Assembly (NCBI GenBank): GCA_934418125.1
Contig: CAKRWT010000008.1
Location: 1-64,000 of the forward strand
From: an uncultured Lachnospiraceae bacterium
Lineage (GTDB): Bacteria > Bacillota > Clostridia > Lachnospirales > Lachnospiraceae
Direction: 5' to 3'
DNA length: 64,000 bases
Shown: piece by piece, positions 45,566 to 54,370 of the stretch
Position numbering within the stretch: the first letter of the stretch is position 1
How the letters are laid out: every line of letters starts with the position of its first letter
Notes under the pieces: generated by a model
The model's input: the letters and a program-made list of their open reading frames with translations, nothing else
Database searches by the model: none
What the model was told of the DNA's origin: nothing
Program-made: the position numbers and the translations under genes

Positions 45566-46408
45566 TTAGATTTCCTCCTCTTCTTCCTCGTCTATTCCGT
45601 CTGCCAAAGCTACTTTCTTAGCTGCCATCATTTTCAGACGATAGTTAATGATTGCGAACATACCTGCTACAATGGTTGCACATACAAGGTTGATTCCCAG
45701 TGCTGCAGCCAATACAAAACCGAATAAAAATGGGATAAAATCTGCTGCGCTTCTTACAATCTGCTTTAATAAGATTGCGATTCCCACACAAGGAAGAAGG
45801 GCACCTACGGTAAACAATGTTTTCATTGCAATTCCGTCCATTGGTAATGCTGCTTTAATTAACTCAACCACATTGGCTCCTAATTTACACATTACCATGG
45901 TAGGGATAAAGGAACAAATCAGGTGGGAAATCCACGGAAGTCCCATATCTACCAGATACAGTTTCTTATACTGTCTGTTCTCTACTGCCTTCCAGCCGAT
46001 GTGCTGCCATACCAGGTTGATGGTTGCTGTTCCGTAGAATAATACAGTACCTAAAGTACCTACCATAGTACCGAAGGAAGTTGCCAGTGCTGCACCCTCT
46101 GCAGAACCAGCGTCAAGACCATAGCTCTTTAAAGCAACCATGGCAAGAGGGATACCGATGTAGCTGACTGCACGTACATCGGCAGAAACCGTTCCGCCCG
46201 GTGTAACCAGTGCAATGTAAACGACCTGCATCGCACAACCAACTAAAATACCGGTTGTCACATCACCAAGTACAATACCACAGACCAGACCACCGATTAA
46301 CGGTCTTCCCAGTGTGTAGTTACCAATCGAAGTTCCTCCAAGTCCCGGCATACTTGCCAGACATGCAAATAATCCTAATATAATCGCCTGTAACCAACTG
46401 ATTTCCAT
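45566..46408 (-). CDS. PTS mannose/fructose/sorbose family EIIC
   Basis: 280 aa with multiple membrane segments. LGGTSIGNYTLGRPLIGGLVCGIVLGDVTTGILVGCAMQVVYIALVTPGGTVSAD is diagnostic for EIIC of this class. Its C-terminal tail is acidic (DGIDEEEEEEI). Order EIIB, EIIC, EIID follows the usual operon order. AAGGAGG precedes ATG 46408. Confidence 0.92.
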   Translation of the reverse strand: MEISWLQAIILGLFACLASMPGLGGTSIGNYTLGRPLIGGLVCGIVLGDVTTGILVGCAMQVVYIALVTPGGTVSADVRAVSYIGIPLAMVALKSYGLDAGSAEGAALATSFGTMVGTLGTVLFYGTATINLVWQHIGWKAVENRQYKKLYLVDMGLPWISHLICSFIPTMVMCKLGANVVELIKAALPMDGIAMKTLFTVGALLPCVGIAILLKQIVRSAADFIPFLFGFVLAAALGINLVCATIVAGMFAIINYRLKMMAAKKVALADGIDEEEEEEI

Positions 46409-46420
46409 GAGATAACCTCC

Positions 46421-46915
46421 TTATTCAAATCCGAACTGGCCTCTGAATTTCTTCCAGTTCCCAATTGCTTCTTCTTTTAATAATGCAAATTCTACCTGAT
46501 AGCCTGCCTGCATCATATCTTCCAGTGCCTGTGCCTCTTCCTGGGTAATAGACTGGTTATTACCAAGCTTTACAGAACCCGGTCTGTCATTACATGGTCC
46601 GATAATAACCTGGTCAATTCCCGGCTGGAATCCCTGGTCTACCAGAATCTTCTTCATATCGATTGGATTCTTGGTAATCAGGAAATAGCGGTCTTTGCTG
46701 GCTAACACCTTAGCACTCTTTTCCTTGAACTCCTCCAATGTCCATACGAATGTTTTCTTACCGCTGGCACTCTTGTATGCGGATTTTAATACCGGGTTCC
46801 CCGCTGCTGCATTGTTTACGGCAATCAATCCGTCACAGGGATACTCCAATGCCCATCTGGTACAAGTCTGACCGTGAATCATACGGTCATCTACTCTGAT
46901 AAATGAAACTGACAT
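46421..46915 (-). CDS. PTS mannose/fructose/sorbose family EIIB
   Basis: 164 aa cytoplasmic protein. The phosphorylated His is in RVDDRMIHGQTCTRW at residues 7-21. EIIB receives phosphate from EIIA and passes it to the sugar. It is separate from EIIA, unlike the fused ManX of E. coli. It starts 15 bases after EIIA in the same operon. Confidence 0.93.
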   Translation of the reverse strand: MSVSFIRVDDRMIHGQTCTRWALEYPCDGLIAVNNAAAGNPVLKSAYKSASGKKTFVWTLEEFKEKSAKVLASKDRYFLITKNPIDMKKILVDQGFQPGIDQVIIGPCNDRPGSVKLGNNQSITQEEAQALEDMMQAGYQVEFALLKEEAIGNWKKFRGQFGFE

Positions 46916-46929
46916 AACACTTTTCCTCC

Positions 46930-47358
46930 TTAAATATCGTCTTCCTCTTCGTCTTTTGCTACGTGAAATTCCTTCATCTCTTCTCTTGCCTCCGGCAAAA
47001 GCATTTCTTTGAGTTCGGTAACTTCCATGGCATCTTTCATCAGTACTGCGCTTAATGCTAATGGTAAATTCATACCGCCTATCATTATGGTTCTGTCCAG
47101 TAACGACATCTTTGCAATGACATTGGCTGCTGTGGTAAGTGGGGAACCACCAACCAAATCAGCTAACAGAATGATTTCATCCTCTGCTCCCACCTTGGAA
47201 AGTGTTTCTTCCACCTTCTGTGCGAAAACATCTGCTCCCATGCCGTTTTCCAGTCCCACCGAAAGAATATCTTCCCTGTTCTCCCCGGCGAGCATTCCCA
47301 GTGCATTATGCAGTCCTGCTGCGAGTGTTCCGTGGCTGACCAAAACTACGTACTTCAT
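46930..47358 (-). CDS. PTS mannose/fructose/sorbose family EIIA
   Basis: 142 aa. The active His is in VLVSHGTLAAGL at residue 9, with LADLVGGSPLTTAANV near 65. It takes phosphate from HPr and gives it to EIIB. ATG 47358 with AGGAGG upstream is preferred over an in-frame start at 47424 that falls in the terminator region. The first gene of the seven-gene PTS operon. Confidence 0.93.
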   Translation of the reverse strand: MKYVVLVSHGTLAAGLHNALGMLAGENREDILSVGLENGMGADVFAQKVEETLSKVGAEDEIILLADLVGGSPLTTAANVIAKMSLLDRTIMIGGMNLPLALSAVLMKDAMEVTELKEMLLPEAREEMKEFHVAKDEEEDDI

Positions 47359-47409
47359 TTCTTGCCCCTCCTGTTTTGCTTTTCGTTTCTTATCTTTAAG
47401 AAAACTATA

Positions 47410-47449
47410 CAAAAAAGATGACACATGTACATCTCACATGTGTCATCTC
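47410..47449 (-). terminator. Strong terminator or attenuator before the PTS operon
   Basis: A perfect 12-bp stem (GATGACACATGT with ACATGTGTCATC) and a 7-base loop are followed by six T on the minus strand. It lies between the binding-protein gene and EIIA, so it ends the sensor operon or gates read-through. Confidence 0.88.
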
Positions 47450-47477
47450 TTTTCCATGACAATCCTCACAACTTTTG

Positions 47478-47489
47478 TGACAAATGTCA
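47478..47489. promoter_or_regulatory. Palindrome TGACA-AA-TGTCA near a binding-protein stop
   Basis: A perfect 12-bp palindrome overlaps the stop codon of the orphan binding protein. Further TGACA or TGTCA half-sites are at 47419, 47441 and 47457, and CACAA-CTT-TTGTG is at 47467-47479. Candidate operator for the nearby response regulator. Confidence 0.4.
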
Positions 47490-48848
47490 TATCTGGATAT
47501 TCCATTTACTCTTTTCTTTTAACAGTGCATTTAACTTCCGGTTCCAGATAATCTGTCCGGTGCCGATATTCTCATCATCCGCCAGGATATCCGACACTGC
47601 CGTCCCCACTTCCTTTATCATCTCATCATATCCGTCAAAACCGGGGTATACCACTGCATTTTCCACCGCACTGCTTAACGTGTCAAGCTGAAAACCGCTA
47701 TTCCCGGAATCCTCCAGAAGCCGTGCCAGAGTCTGTTCCGATTCCGTTACCTTTTTCAGGACAGATACGCCTTCCGAATAGGCAAAGATTTCCGACTGGA
47801 TTTCTTCATCTGCCGTAAGAAGCTTCATGAATTCAAAGGCTGCCTGTTTGTTTTTGCTCTTCCTATTCATGGCAATCAACAGCGTGTCTAATCTGGATAC
47901 ATTACTTCCGTCAGGTCCCGCTGGCATGGAAAGACATTCCCACTCAAAACTGGAATATTTCTTCACACTGAGCGGATAGGGTTTGTATGCCCGGTATTCC
48001 GAGAAAAGCATGGGCATAAATGCCACTTTTCCCTGGTCAAAGTCCTTCTCCGATACCGTATGTCCCTGACTGGTATCCTCTAGCTTCTCCAGAAAGGCAA
48101 TAGCATGCTCCACTTTATCTCCGGTAAAGTAACATTCCGTCCCGGACTGGTTAAACAGGGTAACATCATTTCCGTAAAAAGCATCCTCAAAGGTATAACC
48201 GGTAATGCCAAACTGGTCCAGTACCCCGTTTCCATCTGTATCCTTTGTCACTTTCTTGCAGATATTATACAAATCCTGAAAACTCCAGTCATTGTCCGGC
48301 ATACTGATATGCTCTGCATCTAAAATAGATTTATTGATAAACATCAGTCTTGGCGCGCACTCATACGGAAGCGCATAAAGGTCTGCTGCGTAGACTCCCG
48401 ATTGCAGAGCGGAAGTATAATACTGCTCCGTGGAAAAACCGGCGTCCTTTTCTATCATGTGATTCAACTTCTTCAAAACACCCGCCTGTGCAAATTCGCA
48501 TACATTTTCTTCCGGCAGGAAAAAGATATCCGGTGCCGTTCCCTGGAGAATCTGTTCAGATAGCCATTCCATATAATCTTCTTTCATCACACCACTGACA
48601 TATTCCACCCGGATACCGGGATTTTGTTTTTCGTACTTTGCAATGGCATCTTCCAGAATCTGGTAGGAATAGCCGTTTTGCACCTCCCAGTAACTGTCCG
48701 AAAAGACACCAATCGTAAGCACCTTATCTTTCTTAGTCAGAAACCATGGCATTCTTCCTGACAGTAAAAGCATGGCTGCCATAAACAACACACCCGTCAG
48801 CAGTATCCATATTCTGTTTCTTGTTTTGGACTTCTGTGTTCCTTCCAT
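47487..48848 (-). CDS. Membrane-anchored extracellular solute-binding protein (orphan, family 1-like)
   Basis: 453 aa. The N-terminus has one membrane helix (IWILLTGVLFMAAMLLLSG) but no lipobox Cys, so it stays membrane-anchored. The rest resembles sugar-binding proteins of ABC transporters: VLTIGVFSDSYWEVQNGY, APDIFFLPEENV and DNDWSFQDLYNICKKVTKDTDGNG. No permease or ATPase gene is adjacent. ATG 48848 is used; an in-frame start at 48902 overlaps the regulator gene. It is probably a ligand-sensing partner of the histidine kinase in the same operon. Confidence 0.82.
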   Translation of the reverse strand: MEGTQKSKTRNRIWILLTGVLFMAAMLLLSGRMPWFLTKKDKVLTIGVFSDSYWEVQNGYSYQILEDAIAKYEKQNPGIRVEYVSGVMKEDYMEWLSEQILQGTAPDIFFLPEENVCEFAQAGVLKKLNHMIEKDAGFSTEQYYTSALQSGVYAADLYALPYECAPRLMFINKSILDAEHISMPDNDWSFQDLYNICKKVTKDTDGNGVLDQFGITGYTFEDAFYGNDVTLFNQSGTECYFTGDKVEHAIAFLEKLEDTSQGHTVSEKDFDQGKVAFMPMLFSEYRAYKPYPLSVKKYSSFEWECLSMPAGPDGSNVSRLDTLLIAMNRKSKNKQAAFEFMKLLTADEEIQSEIFAYSEGVSVLKKVTESEQTLARLLEDSGNSGFQLDTLSSAVENAVVYPGFDGYDEMIKEVGTAVSDILADDENIGTGQIIWNRKLNALLKEKSKWNIQI

Positions 48849-48852
48849 CGTC

Positions 48853-49521
48853 TTACTCAAATTCCCTTCCGGCTGCCCCGGTCTGTACCGCCCAGATAGC
48901 AAGCTGTGTCCTGTCCCTTAACTGTAATTTCTGTAACACGGTACTTAAAGAATTACGCACCGTTCCTTCGGAAAGATTCAGTTTCCCGGCAATCTCCTTA
49001 TTGGATAAACCGATCCCTACCAGGGCAATAATCTTCCATTCCGTATCTTTTAAATCCTGCGCATTTCTCTCCTCTACGGAAATCGCAATATTCGACTGCG
49101 CCATTTTGGAGAAAAGGCGTACCACCTTGGAGGCAATATCCCCATTAATCATCGCCGTTCCTTCATATACCTTACGGATGGCTTCTGACAATTCCTGCAT
49201 GGAGACTCCTTTTAAAAGATAGCCGCTGGCTCCAAATTTCAGCGCATTAAAGATATACTCATCATCATCAAAGGTGGTAAGAATAATGATTTTTATATCC
49301 GGATAATTCTCCTTGATAATCTGGGTACAGACAACTCCGTCCATTTCCGGCATACGGATATCCATCAGAATCACATCCGGTCTGTTTGCCCGGACAGAAC
49401 GCACCACTTCCACACCAGTTGCCACTGCTTCTGTCACTTCAAAATCCTTCTCGCTTTTCAGAATAATACTCAGACTCTGTCGAAATAACTGCTGGTCATC
49501 TGCAATCAATACCTTTATCAT
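48853..49521 (-). CDS. NarL/LuxR-type response regulator
   Basis: 222 aa. The receiver has ADDQQLFRQSL and the phospho-acceptor Asp in VILMDIRMPEMDG near residue 55. The C-terminal helix-turn-helix is of LuxR type (GLSNKEIAGKLNLSEGTVRNSLSTVLQKL). The partner kinase is the preceding gene, three bases away. Probable target is the PTS operon downstream, which is inference from position. Confidence 0.92.
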   Translation of the reverse strand: MIKVLIADDQQLFRQSLSIILKSEKDFEVTEAVATGVEVVRSVRANRPDVILMDIRMPEMDGVVCTQIIKENYPDIKIIILTTFDDDEYIFNALKFGASGYLLKGVSMQELSEAIRKVYEGTAMINGDIASKVVRLFSKMAQSNIAISVEERNAQDLKDTEWKIIALVGIGLSNKEIAGKLNLSEGTVRNSLSTVLQKLQLRDRTQLAIWAVQTGAAGREFE

Positions 49522-49524
49522 CTT

Positions 49525-50838
49525 CTATGCATTCTCCTCTCCCCAGCGAATGGGTATCTTCGCTTCGATGGTAAATCCATCTTCACCACTGTAAGAAAGG
49601 GAGCCCTGCAGCATCTCCAGTCTTTCTTCCATGTGGTGTAATCCAAAACCTTTCTGAACTTTCTTGCACCCGATACCATTATCTTTAATATGGATGGTAA
49701 GCACTTGATACTCTTTGACGATGGTTATCGCTATTTGGTCGGCTTTTCCATGCCGTATGGCATTGGTAATACTTTCCTGTACAATCCGGTAAATAATCTC
49801 TTCCTCATCCTGGTTAAAGCCTCTTAATGAATCCGTACACAAATATTGAATGTCTGTTTTGGTAGACCTTCTGCATTCCTCAATCATTTCATCCAATGCC
49901 TTGGAAAGTTCCAGTTTTTCCAACGCATCCGGTCTTAAGGCTTTTACGCTGCGCCTGACGTCTGTCATGCCCTTTCTTGCCACATCCGCAATATCTACAA
50001 TCTGTTCCTTCACGGCATCCGGTGCCACATCTATCAACATACTGCAGGCATCCAGCCCGGCTATAATTCCCGTCAGGGTATGTCCCAGCGTATCATGTAT
50101 CTCCCTTGCCAGACGATTTCGCTCCCTCGTCTGTGCATTTTTGACCGATTCTGCCGCATAAGCTTCCAACTGTATGTTTGCCTGCTGTAGCTGCAGGTTT
50201 GTTTCATTCAGTTTCTCATTTAGCTCTACAATCCGCTCCTTCTCATCAATCTGCTCCCGAATCAGACACAGAATATAGGCGATAAAAAAAAGCAAATTCA
50301 GAGAAACCATCACATTTCGGATTCCAAGGAGCAGGGTTCTGACATCTCCCCGGTAATACAGAAGACAGCCCTCCAGGGATGCCGTTTTCCAGATGTCCGG
50401 CACCAGGTAATAGTCTGCCAGAAGGTATGCCATTCCAATGAATCCAATGGCGACAAATTTCCATCTGGTATCGGCAAGCCTTCTTGCCACATCTGCAAGC
50501 ACCAGCAGGAAAATGCCGGAATAACTAAACTGTAACAGGTAACAGATAAGTAACCCAATCAGAAGCTCCAGTCCGGTACGGCAATAGAAAAAGCCATTGC
50601 TCTCCTCCCGTATCTGAAGTAAAAATACCAGGCAAAAAAACAAAAGTACCAATAACACACAGGTCTTCCATGGTGTTACCGGAACCGCAGTCACGCTCTT
50701 TAAGAATTCATGTGCCGACTGTTCCCTGATATAGCCTCTTATACTTTTTGCAATCACACCACCCAGCACCATTACAATCCAGAAATTCAGGTTCAGTAAA
50801 TACCGGAAAATCCGTTCTGAGTTCCCAACTGTTTTCAT
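49525..50838 (-). CDS. Sensor histidine kinase (HisKA_3 class)
   Basis: 437 aa. The N-terminal half has about six membrane segments; a coiled coil then leads to the dimerisation motif RERNRLAREIHDTLGHTLTG and a GHKL ATPase domain (ESITNAIRHG, DNGIGC, GFGLHHMEERL). It pairs with the NarL-type regulator. ATG 50838 with GGAGG nine bases upstream is preferred over a GTG at 50874 inside the upstream gene. No periplasmic sensor domain of size is visible, so sensing may depend on the two anchored binding proteins. Confidence 0.9.
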   Translation of the reverse strand: MKTVGNSERIFRYLLNLNFWIVMVLGGVIAKSIRGYIREQSAHEFLKSVTAVPVTPWKTCVLLVLLFFCLVFLLQIREESNGFFYCRTGLELLIGLLICYLLQFSYSGIFLLVLADVARRLADTRWKFVAIGFIGMAYLLADYYLVPDIWKTASLEGCLLYYRGDVRTLLLGIRNVMVSLNLLFFIAYILCLIREQIDEKERIVELNEKLNETNLQLQQANIQLEAYAAESVKNAQTRERNRLAREIHDTLGHTLTGIIAGLDACSMLIDVAPDAVKEQIVDIADVARKGMTDVRRSVKALRPDALEKLELSKALDEMIEECRRSTKTDIQYLCTDSLRGFNQDEEEIIYRIVQESITNAIRHGKADQIAITIVKEYQVLTIHIKDNGIGCKKVQKGFGLHHMEERLEMLQGSLSYSGEDGFTIEAKIPIRWGEENA

Positions 50839-50864
50839 CTTCGTCTTCCTCCGGACAATCTTCT

Positions 50865-51836
50865 TTACTGCCACCGGTAAATTCCAAATTCCTCTACATT
50901 CTCTTTCGTGATTAACTCCACCGGTGTCAGGACATCCTCCGCCTTCTCTCCATTTAATAACTGATAAATCTCATCTGCAGCTCTTTTGCCAATGAGGGTA
51001 GGAAACTGTGCTGCCGATGCCTCCATCATCCCTTCATAGATTAAAGCCTTGGAGTCCGGCGATGCATCGACACCATACACATCCACTTTATCTAACAGCC
51101 CATTCTCATCCAGTGCCGCCACAATCCCTACGCCAGCCAAATCATTCAGGCAGAATACGCTGTCAAAGCTAACCCCTTCATCGATTGCCTCCTGTAACTT
51201 CGGCATAGCAATCTCTACCTGTCCCTCACATTCGATTTCCCTGATAACCTGAATCTTTTCATTCCGGGAAACCGTATCCAGGAAACCAGCCACTCTTTCT
51301 CTGGCAGACTGGGCACTTTCGTGTGTCATCACAACCACCTTTGCCGCATCATGTCTGGTCAGATAGTACTCTCCTACAATGACACCAGCCATGTAATTAT
51401 CTGACGTAATCGTACAGTCTGCCGGAATGTCATCGGCAACAGCCGTGTCTACCACGATAATATACACACCCTGCTCTTTCGCCTTCTGTAATACCTCCTT
51501 CAGGCTGTCTGCATCCGCCGGTGCCACAACCAGTGCCGCAATTCCCATAGCCAGCATGTCCTCTATCTGCTGTGCCTGACGTTCTGGATTCAGTGCCGGA
51601 TCCCGGACAATCATCCTGTCTCCCTCTGCCTGTGCCCGGTAGGAAACCTCTTCATTGATGATTTTATAAAATTCATTGTTCATGGTCATATAGCTGGCAC
51701 CAATCAGTCTGGATTCCTGCTTTTGCTCTGCGGAGAAATCTTTCTTTCCGAAGAAGAAAAAGAAAACCGATGCGCAGATTGCCAGATTCATGGCAATCAC
51801 TATGATTCCCTTAATAAACTTTTTCCTGTTTTTCAT
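50865..51836 (-). CDS. Membrane-anchored periplasmic sugar-binding protein (Peripla_BP_4-like)
   Basis: 323 aa. A basic start and one membrane helix (GIIVIAMNLAICASVFFFFFG) lack a lipobox, so it stays anchored. The ribose/galactose-type binding fold follows: YMTMNNEFYKIINEEV, ALVVAPADADSL, IIVVDTAVADD and FCLNDLAGVGIVAAL. No transporter genes follow. It is the first gene of the sensor operon, before the kinase. Anchored sugar-binding proteins that signal to a kinase, as with XylFII-LytS, are a precedent. Confidence 0.85.
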   Translation of the reverse strand: MKNRKKFIKGIIVIAMNLAICASVFFFFFGKKDFSAEQKQESRLIGASYMTMNNEFYKIINEEVSYRAQAEGDRMIVRDPALNPERQAQQIEDMLAMGIAALVVAPADADSLKEVLQKAKEQGVYIIVVDTAVADDIPADCTITSDNYMAGVIVGEYYLTRHDAAKVVVMTHESAQSARERVAGFLDTVSRNEKIQVIREIECEGQVEIAMPKLQEAIDEGVSFDSVFCLNDLAGVGIVAALDENGLLDKVDVYGVDASPDSKALIYEGMMEASAAQFPTLIGKRAADEIYQLLNGEKAEDVLTPVELITKENVEEFGIYRWQ

Positions 51837-51926
51837 TTTCTGTCACGCTATCTTTTCTGGTCGTTTTTATGTCCGTTTCCTGCCTTGCAGGACATTCATC
51901 TGCTATTATCTTACAGGATGCCCACA

Positions 51927-51971
51927 CAAAAAACAAGTCAGCACAGATGGATTCCACCTATGCCGACTTGT
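51927..51971 (-). terminator. Terminator of the carbohydrate ABC operon
   Basis: Arms at 51933-51951 and 51953-51971 pair along 17 or more positions in the minus-strand RNA when G-U pairs are allowed, followed by a TTTTT tract. The plus-strand version has mismatches and a weaker tail. Confidence 0.8.
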
Positions 51972-52009
51972 TTTCCACTTTCTTTTGGTATCGTACTATA
52001 TCTTATTTC

Positions 52010-53359
52010 TTATTCCTGTGTTCCTTCGATTTCCTGCCAGTCTTTTTCTATCTTACTGATAGTATCTTCCTTGCTTGCACTGCCTTCTACATAGGACTGG
52101 AAGCTTTCACCAAATGCCTGCCAGAAGGCATCTGTTGAGTAAGTTGTTCCAATATTTCCTGCACCATTTGCATTCATATCTTCTACGGAAATTTCTACCA
52201 TTTTACTGGAATATACTCCATCCGTATCAATAGATGGCACCGAGCCAAGATTTACCATCCACTGTTTCCCGTAGTCAGAAGTAAACCACCAGTTAATGAA
52301 ATCCAGTACATCCTGTAAATGCTCAGAATCTTTGTTTACACGGAGTGCCTGGCTTGCGCCTGCTGCAATCTGGCACTGTGCCGGGTCATCACTTACCGGG
52401 TAACCGCCATAGTTAATGTTCATATCCGGGTTAATTGCCAGAAGGGAGCTTTCTGCCCATGGTCCCATTCCAAGTCCCATAGCTGCTTTACCGGTAGCCA
52501 GTGCTGCCTGCATGGATGCCAGGTCAGATTCCAGTGGCTTGGATTCGCAGTTTGCTTTTACAATATCAACGAAACGGAACATATTATCACTTATCATCTC
52601 ATGATTTGCAATCGAATCTGCCCCAGATTCCATATCTGCTACGAAAGAAGCATAGTTGTCTACGGATTCTGTCAGGAATGGAATCAGACTCTGTTTGAAT
52701 ACCCACCATTCAGCCCAGCCACATGCAAATGGCTGGATTCCTGCAGCCTGTAATTTTTCACAGCACTCTTCCAGTTCATCTAAGGTCTTTGGAAGACTTG
52801 TAACACCTGCTGCATCCAGGCAGTCCTGGTTGTAAATAATACCATACTGGTCACCTACATAATGGAAACCATAACAGCCATTTCCATCGGCATCCTGCAT
52901 GGATGTCTGAATCGCCGGAAGTAAAGCTTCCTGAACCGGCTGGCCGGTTAAGTCATAAGAATATTCTTTGTAAGTCTCTATCTCTTTTCCTGCTGTCGAT
53001 GCAAAAATATCAGGACATTCCCCGGCATTTAATTTTGCCTTTAACATCGTAGGATAATCATTCTGGGTTGTTTCGTAGTTAATGGTTACATTCGGTTTTA
53101 CGGTCTTATACTCCGCAATCAGTTCATTGATGGCATCTGCATACTCCGGGCTGCTGATAAACATATAGAACTCTACTTCTTCATCGCTGCTGGATGCACT
53201 GTCTGTGCTTTCTGCTGTGTCCCCCGTTGTTTCTTCTGCCGTATCTGTGCTCTCTGCCGCCGGTGCATCACTGCTTCCTCCATCGCTGCTTCCACAGCCG
53301 GTTACCATCCCCATGGTCATGGCAACGCACAACACTGTCGCAAGTAATTTCTTTTTCAT
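52010..53359 (-). CDS. Carbohydrate ABC transporter substrate-binding lipoprotein
   Basis: 449 aa. Signal peptide with lipobox GMVTGCGSS, so it is lipidated at Cys22, then an Asp/Glu/Ser/Thr-rich linker and a family 1 sugar-binding fold (PDIFASTAGKEIETYK, FINWWFTSDYGKQW). It delivers sugar to the MalF/MalG-type permeases encoded upstream. No ATPase gene lies here, so a shared MsmX-type ATPase is likely. A 14-bp tandem repeat lies just before this gene and a terminator follows. Confidence 0.92.
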   Translation of the reverse strand: MKKKLLATVLCVAMTMGMVTGCGSSDGGSSDAPAAESTDTAEETTGDTAESTDSASSSDEEVEFYMFISSPEYADAINELIAEYKTVKPNVTINYETTQNDYPTMLKAKLNAGECPDIFASTAGKEIETYKEYSYDLTGQPVQEALLPAIQTSMQDADGNGCYGFHYVGDQYGIIYNQDCLDAAGVTSLPKTLDELEECCEKLQAAGIQPFACGWAEWWVFKQSLIPFLTESVDNYASFVADMESGADSIANHEMISDNMFRFVDIVKANCESKPLESDLASMQAALATGKAAMGLGMGPWAESSLLAINPDMNINYGGYPVSDDPAQCQIAAGASQALRVNKDSEHLQDVLDFINWWFTSDYGKQWMVNLGSVPSIDTDGVYSSKMVEISVEDMNANGAGNIGTTYSTDAFWQAFGESFQSYVEGSASKEDTISKIEKDWQEIEGTQE

Positions 53360-53416
53360 ATAACCCTCTCCTTTTCTTTTAAATGCTTTCTTTATTTTCA
53401 GCCGCGGTTCTGCGAC

Positions 53417-53458
53417 CTGTTACCTTTTATCTGTTACTTTTTTATCTGTTATTTTTGT
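53417..53458. repeat. Three-copy 14-bp tandem repeat
   Basis: CTGTTACCTTTTAT, CTGTTACTTTTTAT and a degenerate CTGTTATTTTTGTA follow one another at a strict 14-base period in the gap between the MalG-like gene and the binding-protein gene. Confidence 0.75.
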
Positions 53459-53500
53459 ATCCGTCTTTCTGTCCTTTTTCCTCTGTCAGCATCTTGCCGG

Positions 53501-54340
53501 CTAGCCTTTAACCGCTCCGGCTACTACCCCTTCTACAATGTATTTTTGCAGGAAGATAAAGATAATAACCGATGGTAATACCGCAAGTACCATGGATGCC
53601 ATTGCATAATGCCACTGGGTATTAAACTGTCCTACAAAGCTGTATGCGGCTAACACCAGTGTTTTCGTATCATTGGAGCCGTTTACCATTAACAGCGGTA
53701 ACAGGAAATCGTTCCAAATCCACATAACATCAATGACAATAACCGTAAACGTCACGGATTTTAACAGGGGAAAGATTACCAGGCTGTAAGTCTTAAAGGT
53801 TCCTGCCCCGTCAATACATGCACTTTCGTCAATTTCCTTTGGAATCGTCTTCATAAAATTATAGAAAATGAAGGTTGCCATAGGAATACCAAATCCCCAG
53901 TACTGAATACCAAGTCCTACTTTACTTCCCGAAAAATGAATCGTTGTCATAACCTTTAACAGGGAAATCATAATCGTCTGAAAAGGTATCAGCATAGGCA
54001 TGGTAATAATCGTCTTGGCAATCTTTGTATATCGATTTTTCTTTCGATCCAGGATATAGGCTGTCAAGGAGGAAATTACTACAATCCCAATAATACCGAT
54101 AACCGTAATCTCCACATTATTTAAAAACAGTTTCCCATATTGCATCTTCTCCATTACATACGTGAAGTTACCCCATTCCACCGTGCTTGGCAGCTTGATG
54201 ACATCCACCACTACTTCTCCGAAAGGTTTTACCGCATTGATGCACATCAGAAAAATAGGATATATGTACAAAAGTGCCAGCAGCAGGATACAGATAACCA
54301 GAATAATCTGTTTTAACTTTCTTTTCTGTTTTAAACTCAC
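53501..54340 (-). CDS. Carbohydrate ABC transporter permease (MalG type)
   Basis: 279 aa with six membrane segments. The EAA loop that contacts the ATPase is IDESACIDGAGTFKTYSLVIFPLLK near residue 175. The start is GTG at 54340 with AAGGAGA ten bases upstream. It pairs with the MalF-type permease upstream. Sugar specificity is unknown. Confidence 0.92.
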   Translation of the reverse strand: MSLKQKRKLKQIILVICILLLALLYIYPIFLMCINAVKPFGEVVVDVIKLPSTVEWGNFTYVMEKMQYGKLFLNNVEITVIGIIGIVVISSLTAYILDRKKNRYTKIAKTIITMPMLIPFQTIMISLLKVMTTIHFSGSKVGLGIQYWGFGIPMATFIFYNFMKTIPKEIDESACIDGAGTFKTYSLVIFPLLKSVTFTVIVIDVMWIWNDFLLPLLMVNGSNDTKTLVLAAYSFVGQFNTQWHYAMASMVLAVLPSVIIFIFLQKYIVEGVVAGAVKG

Positions 54341-54370
54341 TTTCGTTGTCTCCTTTCCAGGCTGCGTTTC

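Noticed and set aside
47359..47486. Sigma-54 promoter for the mannose-family PTS
   Set aside because: No TGGCAC-N5-TTGC pattern is present, and no LevR/ManR-type activator gene is in the window.
53417..53458. CRISPR array
   Set aside because: Three direct 14-bp units without spacers are a tandem repeat; no cas genes occur in the window.
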